Positions 33,992 through 46,317 of a stretch of DNA of 64,000 nt are shown in pieces. Both the position numbers and the translations under genes were made by a program. Under the pieces are notes generated by a model. The model had not been told where the DNA came from and ran no database searches. It was given only the letters and a program-made list of their open reading frames with translations. Source of the stretch: Adiantum capillus-veneris. Its lineage: Eukaryota; Streptophyta; Polypodiopsida; Polypodiales; Pteridaceae. The stretch is taken from the NCBI GenBank assembly GCA_014529385.2, contig CM043962.1, positions 48,492,598-48,556,597 on the forward strand, read 5' to 3'. Position 1 is the first letter of the stretch. Every line of letters begins with the position of its first letter.

Positions 33992-36008
33992 TGTCGTGCT
34001 GTGACACGTACATAGTGGGAACGCATGCTACAAGATCTATCTTGTATTTTTTTAGATACATAATTATATTTCCTATAGTGTACATATGCATATTTAAGTA
34101 TAATAATAAGCCTTCTATCTCATCCTATTATTTTTCTCAAGGGTAACATATCCTTACTTTACCATCAGAAAATACTATGGGAAAAGCATCAATAGCTCCG
34201 CCTCTTTAACTTGGGGCAAAAAGCATTGATTCTTTATTTCTACTATTTCATTATCATCTCACACCCTAGCTAGATCCTATATCTAGGGTAAACTCCAATA
34301 TATATATATATTCTATGTATTTTTTATACTTTTCTTATATTTTTTTTTAAATAGCTACTAGGAGAGAATCAAATCCTAGTGGGATACTAGGTGGCATGAT
34401 TTCAAAGATACACTTATTTTAATGCATTATTGCAAGCATGATTACAAAACTTTGTCAAGGAGCAATGTCATGCTTTCATATGGAATGAGGTGTCCTTTGG
34501 AATTAAATGAAAGTCTAGGCTAAGGAGACCACATGAAGACTTTTGCTGCCATAAATGGACCCTATTTTGATGAATTTTTTACACAAGGTTCCAATCCGAA
34601 TTGGAAAACGATTTTAAAATGAAAATCGTAGCTAATGAGCTGAAGTTTTTTCCCATATTTTTACTTTTTTATTTGGAGCCACGGTTGAGGAGATATGATC
34701 AAAATATTGGACCCCAGTCTGCCCACATCATGCAGGGGCAGCTCATTTCCAACTTTTCCAATTCCTGTTCACACTGGCTCCTCTCTTCTTGTGTAAACCC
34801 TTGGGGGTTCCCTTCACCTATAAAAGGGGACCTCTTCTTCCTTGGAAGAAACTCAAGCATTCAAGCCATTGATGAGAGGAATTCTTGAGGGAGTGAGTAG
34901 TAATGCCTAATTGTACTTAGCCATTAACATAAGCCTAAGCCTACACTTTCTCCTAGAGGAAGACTAGTCATTCTTGCAACAAGCTAACCTTGGAAGATCA
35001 ACTCTAATCAAAGAAGTTCTTGCACTTGATGTATCAATCAAAGTGGAATTATCCACTCTTCTTCTCTCTCCATCAATAATGGTGCCAAAGGGTTTGTCAA
35101 GTAAGATGTGTTTTACATTGATGTTTTCTTGATTTCTTATTGTTTTCATTTTCATCTCTAATCCAACATATATATATATATATATGTATCTAACCTCATA
35201 TCCTTAACCAAACCTATCTCTCTCATTCTTAGTAATTCATCCTCTCTAGGTTCTCTTGCTACAGGTACATCTCTCCCCGCAGTATCCTTATTGCCTACGG
35301 GCAAGAATAGGGCTTGGGAGGGAAACTTCTTATCTCTTCACTTCTCTCATATCTACATTTCTCACATACTATCCTAGATGAATAGCCCACATGATGATCA
35401 TTTCTATCGCTTTCACTCTGTGTACGATCTATTAGAATTAACATATGGATTAGCCGTAAAATACACTTTCAACAACGTATAGTGTTTCTCTTCGGCCCTG
35501 AAAGGCTCAATGAAATACTTCTATCACCGGATCCCATCATACTACCTCTCATAGACTATAACTTTTCTTTTGACGTAAGCGTAGTTATCTTGCTATGAAC
35601 TAAGAGGATTTGTACACACAATTAATCCCAATCACTAGACAAAATATATATATTATGGTAAGCACAAAACTACAATTCCAAAGAACAATTCGTAGCCTAT
35701 TTGGTCAGTCAAGATTGAATGTCATTAACTCATCTATTAACCCTTTCATATTACCCATGATACGATATGACCATAGCCTTGATGTTTTCATTTTTGTATT
35801 GTTTTGACATTCTCTTTTGCGTTCTTTCTTTGTGTGTGTGAGTGCAAGAGAGAAAGAGTGAGTCTTCTTTGATTGCATTTCTTTCCAAAACCTATTCTTC
35901 ATGGCATCTATGGTTTAACTCCTTCATATAGTTTTTGTTGAGTTCTCTCACAAACTCTCACAGCCATAAGCCCGGTGCTTTCCTGGCAAGACCGCAAATT
36001 TCTCGACA
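33992..36008 (+). repeat. T6 5' LTR
   Basis: It starts TGTCGTGCTGTGACACG and ends TTTCTCGACA, 2017 bp. TATAAAAGG lies at 34819 with GC-richer sequence after it. It carries a short AT run at 35168-35185. Confidence 0.94.
34819..34825 (+). promoter_or_regulatory. TATA box of T6 5' LTR
   Basis: CCTATAAAAGGGGACC is conserved at 41108-41114 in the 3' LTR. This is the clearest core promoter in the window. Confidence 0.75.
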
Positions 36009-36014
36009 TATTTT

Positions 36015-36032
36015 TGGTGAACCCGACGCGAA
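36015..36032 (+). other. T6 primer-binding site, tRNA not identified
   Basis: TGGTGAACCCGACGCGAA lies six bases after the LTR and starts TGG, as expected for complementarity to a CCA end. It is not the tRNA-Asp site used by T2-T5. I cannot assign the tRNA from memory. Confidence 0.65.
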
Positions 36033-36061
36033 TCTGCTAGGGTGAGAGTTTGTGGGTAACC

Positions 36062-37450
36062 ATGGGTGATCATGTTGAGCAACAAGGTATGCATTTTGAC
36101 CCAGCAACAATGCAAATGTTTCAAGCATTTGCAATGTTCATGCAACAACAACATGCTACTGAAAGAAGGGAGATTTCAGCAACGAAGGCCATTCAAGCGG
36201 TCGTCAACAGAATGGATCAGTTCAATGGCAAAGATGTAACCAAGTACTTACGTGAGTATGTGAAGGAGATGGAGCTGCATCGCGGGTCAGAAGGTGAGAT
36301 GATTCAAAGCTTTGAGCTAGTTGTTGCTCCAGAAATTAGGGAGCATGTTAGGGCAATTAAAGATGGGCATGGGAGAAATTGGAAAGAACTCAAAGTAGCT
36401 TTAAAGGAGGAATATTTCATGGAGGACTCGGAGAGAGTGACCAAAAGGACATTCTTAGAATGGGTAGTCAAGCCAAAGCAAGGACTATCAATAACAGAGC
36501 TACTTAGGGAATTTGAGCGGCGCTATGCACAACTCACTAGGACAGAAAGGGCCACACTAGATGCAGAGAAGACAGATCTTTTTTTACAAGCTGCAGGTAA
36601 AGAGTTTCAAGAAAATTTGGAGCTTCTTCTTGAAGATAAAGATGCTGAGCAAGGACTAAAGACCAACTGGAATGAGGTTGAAGGTGCTGTCTCACTGCTT
36701 GCCAAACGACAAAGAAGAAGGGACAAGATGGTAGTAAACACTACAAGTCCTTCCACCTCAACTTCTGACAAAATGGTAAAGCCTACTTTTATCGCTCCTA
36801 AGTTTGATGAGTCCATGTTAGATGAGCTTGTGAAGGGAATGCGTGATTTGAAGGTGAAGTTTGCAAAGTTTGAAGAAAAAGGCCAACCATCAGGGCCACT
36901 TCCTAGGCAAAGACAACAGCCCAAAGAAGGGTTTGTTAATAGATGTATTTGGTGTGATAGTACAGACCATGTAAGAAGGGATTGTGATGATTTTAGTGAT
37001 GCTTTGTCAAAAGATGTTGTCTTTTTTAAGGATGGTAAAATCCACTTAAGAGAGACAGGTCTACCCTTGAGAACTAACTTTGGGAAGGGGGGAATGCAAA
37101 CCTTAGTTGAAGATATGGCAACTAAGCATGCCACCTCTTCAGTTGAGGCAGCTACTTATGGAGTAAAAATTGAACATTTTTGTGATGAAGAGGTGAGTGA
37201 CCATCATGGTCAAATTTGGCCAAATGTCATGCAATTAGCTAAAAAGGGAAAGCTTACAAAAGAGATTCTACATAAAGCAGGTGATTGCATACGTTTAGAA
37301 ACAGGATGGAATGATCCAGTGGACTCATTGTCAGTGCATGCTTACATTACAAAATGCCAACAAAATGAGGCAATTGTAGAAGAGAAGCGCGGACGTAAGA
37401 ATGTTGATGAAGGACCATCAAAAAGAGCTTCTAGAAGTGGGTTAAGGTAG
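36062..37450 (+). CDS. T6 gag
   Basis: This is an open frame of 462 codons from ATG at 36062 (MGDHVEQQGM). I chose that start because the upstream in-frame codons lead only into the primer region. The gag core covers about residues 55-230 (FNGKDVTKYLREYVKEMELH, WKELKVALKEEYF, FLEWVVKPKQGLSITELLREFERRYAQLTRTE). A zinc knuckle CIWCDSTDHVRRDC (C-x2-C-x4-H-x4-C) sits at about 295-308. Gag of this kind forms the cytoplasmic particle and binds the RNA. The frame then extends about 150 residues into the gag-pro linker and ends GRKNVDEGPSKRASRSGLR. It looks intact, in line with the young LTRs. Confidence 0.85.
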   Translation: MGDHVEQQGMHFDPATMQMFQAFAMFMQQQHATERREISATKAIQAVVNRMDQFNGKDVTKYLREYVKEMELHRGSEGEMIQSFELVVAPEIREHVRAIKDGHGRNWKELKVALKEEYFMEDSERVTKRTFLEWVVKPKQGLSITELLREFERRYAQLTRTERATLDAEKTDLFLQAAGKEFQENLELLLEDKDAEQGLKTNWNEVEGAVSLLAKRQRRRDKMVVNTTSPSTSTSDKMVKPTFIAPKFDESMLDELVKGMRDLKVKFAKFEEKGQPSGPLPRQRQQPKEGFVNRCIWCDSTDHVRRDCDDFSDALSKDVVFFKDGKIHLRETGLPLRTNFGKGGMQTLVEDMATKHATSSVEAATYGVKIEHFCDEEVSDHHGQIWPNVMQLAKKGKLTKEILHKAGDCIRLETGWNDPVDSLSVHAYITKCQQNEAIVEEKRGRKNVDEGPSKRASRSGLR

Positions 37451-37923
37451 GTGATCTTGAAGAGCCATTTGTTGCCTTGATTGACCATGGTTCAGAAATA
37501 AACATAATGTCAAAGAGTCTCTACAACAAGTGCAAATGGCCGATGGGCACAGATCATGGCTGGATGGTAAAAGTGGCAAACAATTCATCCGGTGAATTGT
37601 ATGCATCATGTCCAGGTGTAAAGGTAACAATAGGTGATGTAAAGATTGACCAAAACTTCTTTGTATAGGATACATCTTCATATCATCTCATCCTTGGACA
37701 ACCCTACATTGTGGGAGTTCGAATGGAAACAAAGGTAATGGACGATGGTTCAGCATATGCTAGAATACGTAGCAAAGATGGTAAACGAGTTGTCCAATTT
37801 CTCACAGTCTGTGTAAACCATGAAAGAAATCGTGACAACCTCAGAGAACATCCTCTACCAAAGGTAAGCAAAGAGTTTCATGATCATAGAGAAATGATGG
37901 GTTTTGGCCAAGTACCATTGTAA
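37451..37923 (+). pseudogene. T6 protease (retropepsin-like)
   Basis: Relative to gag the frame is shifted. PFVALIDHGSEINIMSKSLY carries the active-site Asp as D-H-G rather than D-[ST]-G. HLILGQPYIVGVRMETKV carries the C-terminal ILG motif. A TAG at 37666 splits the domain. The gag-pro shift could be programmed or a mutation. The TAG is more probably decay. Confidence 0.75.
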
Positions 37924-37991
37924 AGCGGGATTGCAGTGGTACAGAAAAAAAAAGGGTCTCGCTTGATCCAAAAATAGGTGAAACTTTCTCG

Positions 37992-38462
37992 ATGAGCTCC
38001 TTGGTAACAAGGAATGGATCAGTATGTTTTACAAAACTTGAAGATTTGAAGAGATATGAGAGGCAATATGTGCATAATGTACAAATAGGCATGAAAAAGA
38101 GTGGGTTGCTAAAGCCTACTGAAAATGTTTTGGGTTTGTGTGAACAAGTTTCTTTTGTAGATACTATGGGTGAGCTTGATGCTATAATGAGGTCTAGTTT
38201 GCATCTTGAAAATGAAGTTGTGGAAGTTTGCTCTATGGAAATGTATCAAGTAATAGAAGCCTTTAAAGAAAGCCAAACAGTTGGCCCAGAAGTCCATGTT
38301 GAAACTAAATACAAGAGTGTAGCAAAGAAGGTGAAACCAGTAGCTTCACCCTTACCACCCAACAACAAGGAAAAGATTGAACAGGCTTCATTACAACCAA
38401 GTTTGCGGAATCCTAAAAAGATCGGGCATACCTTCACAAAGGAGTCCTTTCAAGAGTTGTAG
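37992..38462 (+). pseudogene. T6 linker between protease and RT
   Basis: A 156-codon frame of unknown function (SVCFTKLEDLKRYERQYVHNVQIGM and so on) lies in the same frame as RT and is separated from it by one TAG at 38460. It belongs to the pol polyprotein. Confidence 0.6.
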
Positions 38463-40286
38463 ATTGTTTGCGAGGAGTTTCTAACACAGGAGGAGACAAA
38501 GTGCTTCAAAGAAATGCTTTCAAAGCATGGTAAGTCTTTTGCATTTGAGCCACATGAGATAGGATGTGTTGATCCTTATATTGTAGCTCCTATGGTAATT
38601 TTCACAATACCTCATGTGCCTTGGAATCTGCGGCCTATTCCAGTTCCAAAGGCTCATTTGCCAAAGTTAGTAGAGCTACTGAATGAGAAAATCAAAATGG
38701 GAATCTTGGAGCCTTCTTGTGCTCCATACTCAAACAGGTGGTTCACAGTTCCAAAGAAGAATGGTTCTCTACGCTTCATCCAAGATATGCAACCAGTGAA
38801 CAAGGTTACAATTAGAAATGTAGGTACAGGTCCAATTGTGGATGAATTTGCAGAGGCGTTTGCAGGGAGGGCAATCTACTCGATGGGGGATCTCTACTCA
38901 GGGTATGATCAATTTCAGCTTGCAATCGAAAGCAGAGACTTGACAACCATGAGGACACCTTTGGGTTTGGTAAGGATGTGTACCTTGCCACAGGGAGCAA
39001 CCAACTCGGTTGCACATATGATGAATGGGATGAATAAGGTCTTACGTGACTTTATTCCTCAAATCACAATGCTTTTCATTGATGATTTGCCTATCAAAGG
39101 ATGTGAAGAAAGTGACAAAGATGAAGCTTTGGATCTCAAGGGATGTCGCAGGTTTGTGGTAAATCACATAAATGATTGTGATAAAATTTTGTCTAGGTTG
39201 GAAGAAGTGAATCTTACATTGTCAGGGATAAAGTCTATATTTGGTGTCAAAGAAGTGCTCATTGTGGGGCACATGTGCGGGCCATATGGTAGGAAACCTT
39301 GTCCATCAAAGGTAGATGCCATCCAAAGAATGAAAGAAACATGCACTAGCATCACTGAGGTTAGAAGGTTTCTGGGAGCATGTGTCTTCTATGTTATTTG
39401 GATTCCACATTATGCACATGTAGCTGATCCTCTTTATCAGCTACTTAGAAAGAATCAAAAGTTTAAATGGACAGAAGCACATGTAAAATCCATGAAAAAG
39501 ATAAAGGAGTTACTCTACTCAGCAACGACTTTGAGAAAGGTAGACTATGAGTGTCAAAGGCCAGTGATTGTGACAGTAGATACCAGTCCTACAGGGATTG
39601 GATGGGCAATAGGGCAAGATGACAAAGAAGGACACAAGTATGTGGTAAGATTTGGAGCAAAGGTACTAAGTGCTCGCCAAAGAAACTATCCACAGATAAA
39701 GAGAGAGTTATGGGGTATGGTTACAGCCCTGAAAAGTGGAAAAGAGTACCTAATTGGTGCATGTGTGGTTGTAGAAACAGATTGTCTACCACTTCTTGGG
39801 ATGATTACAAGCTGCTCAACACCAGACATTGCTATGTTGCGATGGATTGCTTACATTAAGTCCTTAAATCCCGAGTTTAAGCACATTGCAGGTAAAGACA
39901 ATACAGTGGCAGATATGCTATCAAGGGCAAGGTATGAAGATGAGTCACAAATGATTGATGAGGGAGATGATGTAGGCACAAAATTGTATTCTATCTCTCA
40001 TGTCAAAGGTAACAATGTCTGCATGACTAATTCACTTGAATTGTTCTTGAAAGATCTTTATGAAGGTGATTGGCTTTCTATTGGAACGTACTTGAGTACT
40101 CTAACAAAACAGGATGATTGGTCTGAACAAGAATTCAAGAGGATACGTAGGAAAGCATATGGGTACTTTTTAAGGGATGGTTACTTGTGGAAGCATCCTA
40201 AACAAAAGGGTGCTACACCACAACGGGCTATATGTAAAAAAGAGACTCAAGTAAAGCTCATTCAAGAGTTTCATGAGAGTCTATGG
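38463..40286 (+). CDS. T6 reverse transcriptase and RNase H, truncated before integrase
   Basis: The frame is open from 38463, with the first ATG at 38514, for about 600 codons. RT blocks in order, numbered from 38514: WFTVPKKNGSLRFIQDMQPVNK (about 77-98), YSMGDLYSGYDQFQL, TLPQGATNSVAHMMN and the active site LFIDDLPIKG with FIDD at 188-191. RNase H follows: IVTVDTSPTGIGWAIGQD, RQRNYPQIKRELWGMVTAL, VVETDCLPLLGM and DNTVADMLSRARY. The frame reaches the integrase N-terminal helix (LIQEFHESLWA), where a deletion joins it to the 3' LTR. RT and RNase H look complete. The VNKVTIRN...DLYSGYDQ form differs from the other elements here and recalls a Ty3 group also frequent in basidiomycete fungi (from memory). 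Confidence 0.88.
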
Positions 40287-42411
<2,125 letters not shown>

Positions 42412-44433
42412 ACGGGAAAAGGGAAACAACCCACTCTATCACAAATGGAGACTCCCCCAGTGAGTCCCATCGATCCCCCATATGTTGTTTCACCAGGGGT
42501 CTCAATGCAATCTGAGCCCACAAGTGATAGCTTTACTTTTCCAAGTCTAGCTCATCTTTCCCTTGATGACACCACAGCTACCATGCCTAGCCCAATGATG
42601 GGCATGCCGAGAAACACGCCATGGACCTCATTTGTTAGTAAAGCACCACTACATGGTAGCTCAATGCCTACAATAGTACCTACAAGTGCGAACCAATCGT
42701 ATGCACCTATGGGTCCACGTACTCATGTAGTCCCTACCCCTCCCATTGTTTCAACTACCTATGCTCCACAACCACAATACACAAGTTCTTATTCCCAAGG
42801 GACTATACCGGCTAGCATTAGCATGTCACATCCGACGTCTGCTATGCCTAGGGCCACTCATATGAACTATGGACCACCACATGGCACAACATCGTACCCA
42901 ATGTGGAACCCAGGGGCGTCCTATGCGCCAAGCCCAATGCCAATACCTACTCCACATGTAGTCTCTGGAGCACCTTCACCCATGGTGCCTGCTCACTTAG
43001 GTGACTTGGAAACATTTGCTCAAGCTATTGGTCGATCTATTGCTGAGAATATGCATAACACGTCTGATAGAGAGCCTAGAAGTAAGGCAGTACAAATAGC
43101 CAATCTCACACAAAAATTTAGTGGAGACGGGGATGTGAGAAAGCATATTGAAGTGTTTGAACAAATATGCGATTCTCTAGGAGAACACAATGACCTACAT
43201 AAGAGCAATGCTTTAAGCCTAACCTTAAGTGGAAAGGCTGGGGATTGGTATAGAACCCTAAGGGTGGAAGAAAAAATGATTTTCCCTACTCTTAGGAGAC
43301 TGTTCTTAAAAGAATACATACGAGAAGGAGTACTTTGGGGTGTAGCCTCTCAGCTCCAGAAATCCCACCGAGAAGAAGGAGAGTCGGTGAGAGACTTTAT
43401 AAGTCGCTTGAAGCATTTGAATTCTCATTGTAATCCAAATGAGCGCTTCAACAATAACCAATTGCTTGATAGATTCATTAGGGGATTGCGACATGAGGAT
43501 ATCTACAATGGCCTAGTCATTAGAGGTATCACCACTTGGGAAGCAGTCACCACCAATGCGATCCAATTGGAGGATAATTTAATGATTCAAGGAGAAAGAG
43601 TGTCTGTTGAGTCTAAATCTATTAGCTCACAAGCATCACGGCATCAGCCAATGACCCTAAAGCCTATTGCTAAGGAGCCAAAGATATCTGAGATGACTTT
43701 CGCAGATCTCACCAAGGCTATTCAAGAGAGTCTTAGAGACAATCGTGCTCCGCAAAACAATCATATGTATCCAAGAAGGGAGCAGCAATGGTGCTCAGTA
43801 TGCTATGGACCGCATAGTACCAGTGAATGCCCTACTTTTAGAGTAAAATTCAATGGGAACTGCAATGCATGTGGGAGGTATGGTCATCAAGCTAAGGATT
43901 GCATAGTATTTAAGCGCGTGATGGCCAATAGACCAACCTTAGCATGCACAGACACACCTCAAGTGCCTGCATTGATGCCGGCCCCACCTCTTGAACAAAC
44001 AGCACAACACATAGTCCCTAGGGCACAAAATGTTGTTCAAACAACACCCTTACCACCTCCAGTGCTAGGACCGCAACCACCACATCCGAGAATCACTTCT
44101 GTGAATCAAGTGGGTTGTGAGTCATCTATTTCTTGTTTGGAAGGCTATGAGGAAGATATAGATCCTAATATCGCCTATGGGATAGATGTGCTTGAAGAAA
44201 GTCCACAATACTACATGGAGGACTATTGGGGAGAAGTCAAACCTGTATATCAAGTAGCTGCTCTTGCGGCAAGAAATATCAATTACACCGCTAAGAGACC
44301 ACCTCTTCAATGCTATGAGTGTGGAGGTCCACATCGTGTAGCCGAGTGTCCTATTAGGCTACAAAAGAACGCCACACTAATGCAAACCAATCAAGCGAGC
44401 ATGTCTACAATGCTGATACTCATGTGTAATTGA
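42412..44433 (+). CDS. T5 gag, main part, with four zinc knuckles
   Basis: The frame is open from the T6 junction. The first ATG is at 42445 and the frame runs 662 codons. A Pro/Ser/Thr-rich start is followed by the Ty3 gag core at about residues 225-370 (DVRKHIEVFEQICDSLGEHND, RLFLKEYIREGVLWG, FIRGLRHEDIYNGLVIRG). Then come four knuckles: CSVCYGPHSTSEC (450-462), CNACGRYGHQAKDC (473-486), CYECGGPHRVAEC (623-635) and a fourth, CN-UGA-CGIDHLIAQC, in which the third position is a stop. Knuckles 1, 3 and 4 have x3 between Cys and His. Most Ty3 gags have one or two knuckles. The frame continues in register beyond the UGA into the protease. Confidence 0.88.
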   Translation, partial: TGKGKQPTLSQMETPPVSPIDPPYVVSPGVSMQSEPTSDSFTFPSLAHLSLDDTTATMPSPMMGMPRNTPWTSFVSKAPLHGSSMPTIVPTSANQSYAPMGPRTHVVPTPPIVSTTYAPQPQYTSSYSQGTIPASISMSHPTSAMPRATHMNYGPPHGTTSYPMWNPGASYAPSPMPIPTPHVVSGAPSPMVPAHLGDLETFAQAIGRSIAENMHNTSDREPRSKAVQIANLTQKFSGDGDVRKHIEVFEQICDSLGEHNDLHKSNALSLTLSGKAGDWYRTLRVEEKMIFPTLRRLFLKEYIREGVLWGVASQLQKSHREEGESVRDFISRLKHLNSHCNPNERFNNNQLLDRFIRGLRHEDIYNGLVIRGITTWEAVTTNAIQLEDNLMIQGERVSVESKSISSQASRHQPMTLKPIAKEPKISEMTFADLTKAIQESLRDNRAPQNNHMYPRREQQWCSVCYGPHSTSECPTFRVKFNGNCNACGRYGHQAKDCIVFKRVMANRPTLACTDTPQVPALMPAPPLEQTAQHIVPRAQNVVQTTPLPPPVLGPQPPHPRITSVNQVGCESSISCLEGYEEDIDPNIAYGIDVLEESPQYYMEDYWGEVKPVYQVAALAARNINYTAKRPPLQCYECGGPHRVAECPIRLQKNATLMQTNQASMSTMLILMCN

Positions 44434-46317
44434 TGTGGCATAGATCATTTGATTGCCCAATGTCCAAATAATCCAAATGCACCGAAGATCACGCCATTAA
44501 ACTTGATTGAAGTTACCGAGGAGCCATCACCAAGTACACCCGTGGTACCAATAAACGTACTCACACGATCGATGCTGCAAAAACAAAACTATATCCTTGA
44601 GGAAAGAGACACGGCATCAATTGCCCAATCTCAAAAAAAGAAGAAAACACGAAGAAAGAGATCGCAAAAAGCAGCGAAGTCAGACCCCAGTTCAAAGACC
44701 AACATAGGGACTGGTGATGACCCCGTATATATGAATGGCGCTGAAGAAGATTCTGATTCAGGTGAAACCATGGAGACCAAAACGACCACTAACATAGAAA
44801 CCAACAAGGAAGATCTTCATGAGCCACAATGGCCAGGATCCAAAAAGAAGATAGGAACTTACCCAAACCCTACAGAGGAGATTGTGCGAGTCAAGCAATT
44901 AAGGAGTTTGGTAGAAGATACCCAAAGGGATCTAGAACCAGCACCTAGGAAGATCCAGATTACAGACATTGTGTTCCCTACGCAACAACAACCTCACCAA
45001 GTCCATAGACCCTTGGACATACCTAGTGTCATCCAAGAAGAAAGTGACTTAAAGTCATGGGAAAGTGGGCGTACTCACTTCTTGATGGAAAGAATGTTTA
45101 CAGAGGGACTACCTGATCCTATCGAAGAAATGGAGATCCCATCTTCCCCACGTCAAGGGACTCAAGGCCAAAAGGTTCCATTAAACATTGCCAAATTGAT
45201 GGATTTCATGTCTTCAGAAGTTAGAACCACAATCATGTCCAAACTATATAAAGACCCCGAGCTAGTCTCAGCCCTTCGAGCCTTCCTCAATGGAGAAATG
45301 AAGTTTGGGCTACCACAATTTTCACAGATGGATGGAGCTGGGGAGATGCCAATAGAGGAGGAACACTTAGATCCACAACCCAACCTAGATGAGAACCTTG
45401 TTATAGAAATACCTGTTAACAAGTTGGGACAATACTTTGAGGGTGATGAATCCAATGCGACTATACCAATCACTACTAAGGGATTAACTGTGAAGGGAAT
45501 CCTTGATGGTGGCTTTGGGGTTAGCATTGTGACTAAAAATTGTTGGGAAACTATGGGAAGACCTCACCTTGCGACCACAACCATTGTAGTGAAGATGGCC
45601 AATGGGTCTATTGTTAAAACTATTGGGATGCTAGAAGATCTCAAGATCAAGGTCTTTGGACATAAAATAAGGATTACCTTTATTGTTATGGATTTCTCCA
45701 AACACACTATGGCATCGGAGATGATCTTAGGAAGTCCTTTCATGAGGGAAGCAAAAATGGTGCATGAATGGTCTAAAAACCATGTCTACTTGCAGTTCCA
45801 AGATTCTGTCATTCGAGTGGATCTTGTGACTGGTCGAGCACATCCTCTAGGAAACAGGTTTATAACTGATCATAGATCTGACACCACAGTTCACTCGGCC
45901 CCAGTGCAGTATTGTTACACGTGTAAAGCGGACACTGATGTTGGGGAAGATTCTCCTTATATGGATGTACTACCTGGGATGACTGAGTCGGACAATGTGG
46001 ATTGGGTCCACCTAGGAGCAACCATAGACACTTGGGGAAACAGGGGGACGACATGGGTAACACCTGAGGGGGATGAAATGCCCGTACCCTTAAATATGCT
46101 ACAAGCAATGCATATAGCTTCTGACAAGACTCATCCTAATATAACGAAGAAAACATACAAGTGGGTCCCTAAAGCTTCTTTAGTGACCATGGCTAGTACT
46201 AAAAAACGAAAGCCTTATAACAAACGTACCACTCGCCCCAAGAAAAGTAAGAAAACATGGCATTGGATACCTAAACGATTATTGGAATCCCAAGGCTACT
46301 ATCAAGGAAATGATTAA
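44434..46317 (+). CDS. T5 gag-pro linker and aspartic protease
   Basis: About 628 codons lie in the same frame as gag, after one UGA. The first residues complete the fourth knuckle. A basic and acidic linker follows (SQKKKKTRRKRSQKAAKSD), then the MDFMSSEVRTTIMSKLYKDPEL block. Numbering from 44449, the protease active site ILDGGFGVSIVTKNCW has Asp at about 353 and reads D-G-G, as in T2. The flap region is KMANGSIVKTIGMLEDLKI and the C-terminal motif is MILGSPFMREAKMV. After AMHIASD the reading passes directly into KKTYKWVPKASL and KTWHWIPKRLLESQGYYQGND, where pol should be. The join is in frame. Expression past the UGA would need readthrough. Confidence 0.85.
   Translation, partial: CGIDHLIAQCPNNPNAPKITPLNLIEVTEEPSPSTPVVPINVLTRSMLQKQNYILEERDTASIAQSQKKKKTRRKRSQKAAKSDPSSKTNIGTGDDPVYMNGAEEDSDSGETMETKTTTNIETNKEDLHEPQWPGSKKKIGTYPNPTEEIVRVKQLRSLVEDTQRDLEPAPRKIQITDIVFPTQQQPHQVHRPLDIPSVIQEESDLKSWESGRTHFLMERMFTEGLPDPIEEMEIPSSPRQGTQGQKVPLNIAKLMDFMSSEVRTTIMSKLYKDPELVSALRAFLNGEMKFGLPQFSQMDGAGEMPIEEEHLDPQPNLDENLVIEIPVNKLGQYFEGDESNATIPITTKGLTVKGILDGGFGVSIVTKNCWETMGRPHLATTTIVVKMANGSIVKTIGMLEDLKIKVFGHKIRITFIVMDFSKHTMASEMILGSPFMREAKMVHEWSKNHVYLQFQDSVIRVDLVTGRAHPLGNRFITDHRSDTTVHSAPVQYCYTCKADTDVGEDSPYMDVLPGMTESDNVDWVHLGATIDTWGNRGTTWVTPEGDEMPVPLNMLQAMHIASDKTHPNITKKTYKWVPKASLVTMASTKKRKPYNKRTTRPKKSKKTWHWIPKRLLESQGYYQGND

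Noticed and set aside
34601-34888. 95-codon frame repeated at 34601 and 40890, and other frames repeated in both T6 LTRs
   Set aside because: They are the same LTR sequence seen twice around the TATA box, not genes.
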